Shown here one piece after another: positions 63,501-64,000 of a stretch of 64,000 nucleotides of DNA. A program made the position numbers and the translations under genes. The stretch covers positions 1,550,001-1,614,000 of the forward strand of contig BPGE01000001.1 of assembly GCA_026002875.1 (NCBI GenBank). The letters are read 5' to 3'. Every line of letters starts with the position of its first letter. Positions within the stretch are counted from its first letter, which is position 1. Under the pieces are notes generated by a model that was given only the letters and a program-made list of their open reading frames with translations, ran no database searches and was not told where the DNA came from. The DNA is from Bryobacteraceae bacterium (GTDB lineage Bacteria; Acidobacteriota; Terriglobia; Bryobacterales; Bryobacteraceae).

Positions 63501-64000
63501 GCCGGTCTGCTGTATTCGGCGTCCCGTCCAGGGTGAACTCGTTGCCGCCCGGCGAGCCGTTCACCTCGAAATTCGACGGCCCGCTGTTGCTCAGCGCCGA
63601 GTTCGACGTGTAGCCCCCGGTGACGACGATGCCCGGCGCAAGCTGGATCAGCGTCATCGGATTCCCTTCGCCCAGCGGCAGCTCCGTGATCCGCCTCCGG
63701 TCCACGATTTGTCCGCTCGTGGCCGTGCCCAGCTCCAGCAGGGGCGGCTCGGCGGTGACGTTCACCGTCTCCTGCATCGCCCCCAGTTCGAGCTGGATAT
63801 CCAGCGTGATTCTTTCCGAAATGCGCAGCTCGACGTTCTGCCGCGACGCGCGCTTGAATCCCTGCATTTCCACCGTGACGGTATAGACGCCCTGCGGCAG
63901 CAGCGGAATCGTATACACTCCTTCTCCCGTCGTCGTGCCCTGGTAGGCCACGTTGGTCAATGTGTTCACGGCGGTCACCCGGGCCGCCGCAACCGGCGCG
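60535..64000 (-). CDS. TonB-dependent receptor with carboxypeptidase-regulatory domain, N-terminus outside the window
   Basis: At least 1150 residues of an Oar-like outer-membrane receptor. The window edge cuts the carboxypeptidase-regulatory domain (VAYQGTTTGEGVYTIPLLPQ remains); the frame is open to base 64000, so an in-frame GTG or ATG near 63978 is not the true start. The plug has RRITELPLGEGNPMTLIQLA and NEFTLDGTPNTADRQTQG. The barrel ends LGLRLVY. Its stop is 25 bp from the next minus-strand gene, a possible operon with the phospholipase-like and Tat-exported proteins. Ligand unknown. Confidence 0.9.
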   Translation of the reverse strand, partial: APVAAARVTAVNTLTNVAYQGTTTGEGVYTIPLLPQGVYTVTVEMQGFKRASRQNVELRISERITLDIQLELGAMQETVNVTAEPPLLELGTATSGQIVDRRRITELPLGEGNPMTLIQLAPGIVVTGGYTSNSALSNSGPSNFEVNGSPGGNEFTLDGTPNTADRQTQGAARVGLQPPTDAVEEFKVVTASFDAQQGRTAGGSIDVAVKSGTNRVQGTLYEFVRNDKLAANSFFNNRQGIPRQTRRYNRFGGTVGGPVLLPGIYNGRDRTFFFTSIERIRPLTPELETLTVPDEAFRRGDFSALLNRPAPLYVYDPFTARVEGPRVVRQPVQCNGRLNVICPDRISQIAKNYLSFLPLPNVATAATTNNFVGRGVNDNTYDVLLVRIDHTVNEKNRFFGRFSQSWRTEIDEQTAGVNNGVRINGRLGHRGNRGGVFDYVYTPSATTIVNLRAGFTRFKQDRFSLASFDYDVRKMGFSEAALRLFTANTLPQINISNYSSPVEPTGYKITTPLWSLQPTVTKIAGSHSIRAGYDFRVYQENRRDQTYQAGQYNFGNDFTRQNDLNPSLPIEQIQAQAMASFLLGLPTGGNFPLLADRAATAKYHGAFIQDDWRVSRRLTVNLGLRYEVDLGTTERYDRRIHDFDINAVNPTEAAVKANYALNPIPEIPVDQFRLRGGLVFAGPGKRGFRADKNNVQPRLGAAFQIDSRTALRVGWGMFMVPFVMDALNQNGFSRNTPLIASPDRGLTFLATLENPFPNGYVPEIQRDLRSLLGQNPGTIVPENRRNGLVQRWQVSLQRELPGRWLVEGAYIGNRGSNLTTAVDANPIPRRYQSTSPVRDQALINFLDTPVPNPFRGVAGYEGTNLYTATVIARSQLLRPYPHFTGLSMERYDGASSYHAFQARAEKRFSQGYTLMGTYAWSKYLEEMTLLNPTDTKYEKRLNDADSPHRLALSGIYEMPFGRGRPFGASWSGWKQTLLGGFQLQGILQYQAGRPLTLGNIYFNGNLSDLKPVIKSSTIGVLGSSNIEDNVFRTNIQTTGFYFQDDAVRTGGQLDYTKQRNDTRINLSQNIRTLPSRVSNFRDQAITLLDLSVIKNFDFGERVKLQFRAEAINALNKPHFSGPVLNPRDANFGRVTSTNSPTLPREFQLGLRLVY

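Overview
The window looks like a chromosomal segment of a GC-rich acidobacterium, most likely of the Bryobacterales/Solibacter group. The reasons are three very large TonB-dependent receptors with an N-terminal carboxypeptidase-regulatory (Cna-B-like) domain, a PEP-CTERM protein, DUF1080 and ThuA proteins, and Tat or lipoprotein leaders on many secreted enzymes. This assignment is inferred from gene content and style; no 16S rRNA gene is present.

Layout. 1-250 is the 3' part of RNase P RNA. 450-8600 holds two overlapping membrane-protease genes (rhomboid, SDH-type serine protease), threonine synthase, a rhamnose mutarotase divergent from a zinc alcohol dehydrogenase, a lytic transglycosylase and an M14 carboxypeptidase. 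8600-16640 is a carbohydrate module: a TonB-dependent receptor divergent from a secreted GH2 beta-galactosidase and an aldose 1-epimerase. 16640-20490 is an NtrC-type sigma-54 two-component operon with a small lipoprotein, followed by poorly defined small ORFs.

21937-33571 is a complete type I-E CRISPR-Cas locus: cas3, cse1, cse2, cas6e, cas7e, cas5e, cas1, cas2, then 53 repeats at an exact 61-bp period. cas6e lies before cas7e rather than after cas5e. Four spacers occur twice. The two last repeats each carry a substitution, which puts the leader at the cas2 side, where a sigma-70-like promoter is squeezed into about 50 bp.

33638-39300 is a decaying accessory zone. A HigB/HigA-like toxin-antitoxin pair has been killed by nonsense codons and by an IS5-type insertion (33932-35251, 15-bp terminal repeats, TTAG target duplication). 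An RHS fragment, eight tandem hairpin repeats, an IS1182-type transposase remnant, a PEP-CTERM gene with its own promoter, and a second group of hairpin repeats follow. The tandem hairpin repeat has relatives at 2066-2170 whose stem sequence is completely different but whose architecture is kept, which is the most intriguing non-coding signal here.

39310-64000 returns to ordinary chromosome: DUF2200, ThuA, a second TonB-dependent receptor, a thpR-plsY-gpsA operon, mpg, aroC, def, an M28 peptidase / PNPOx-like / class V aminotransferase operon, DUF1080, a lipoprotein / geranylgeranyl-reductase-like / hemL operon, two divergent TPR proteins, two unknown secreted or metal-binding proteins, and a third TonB-dependent receptor cut by the window end.
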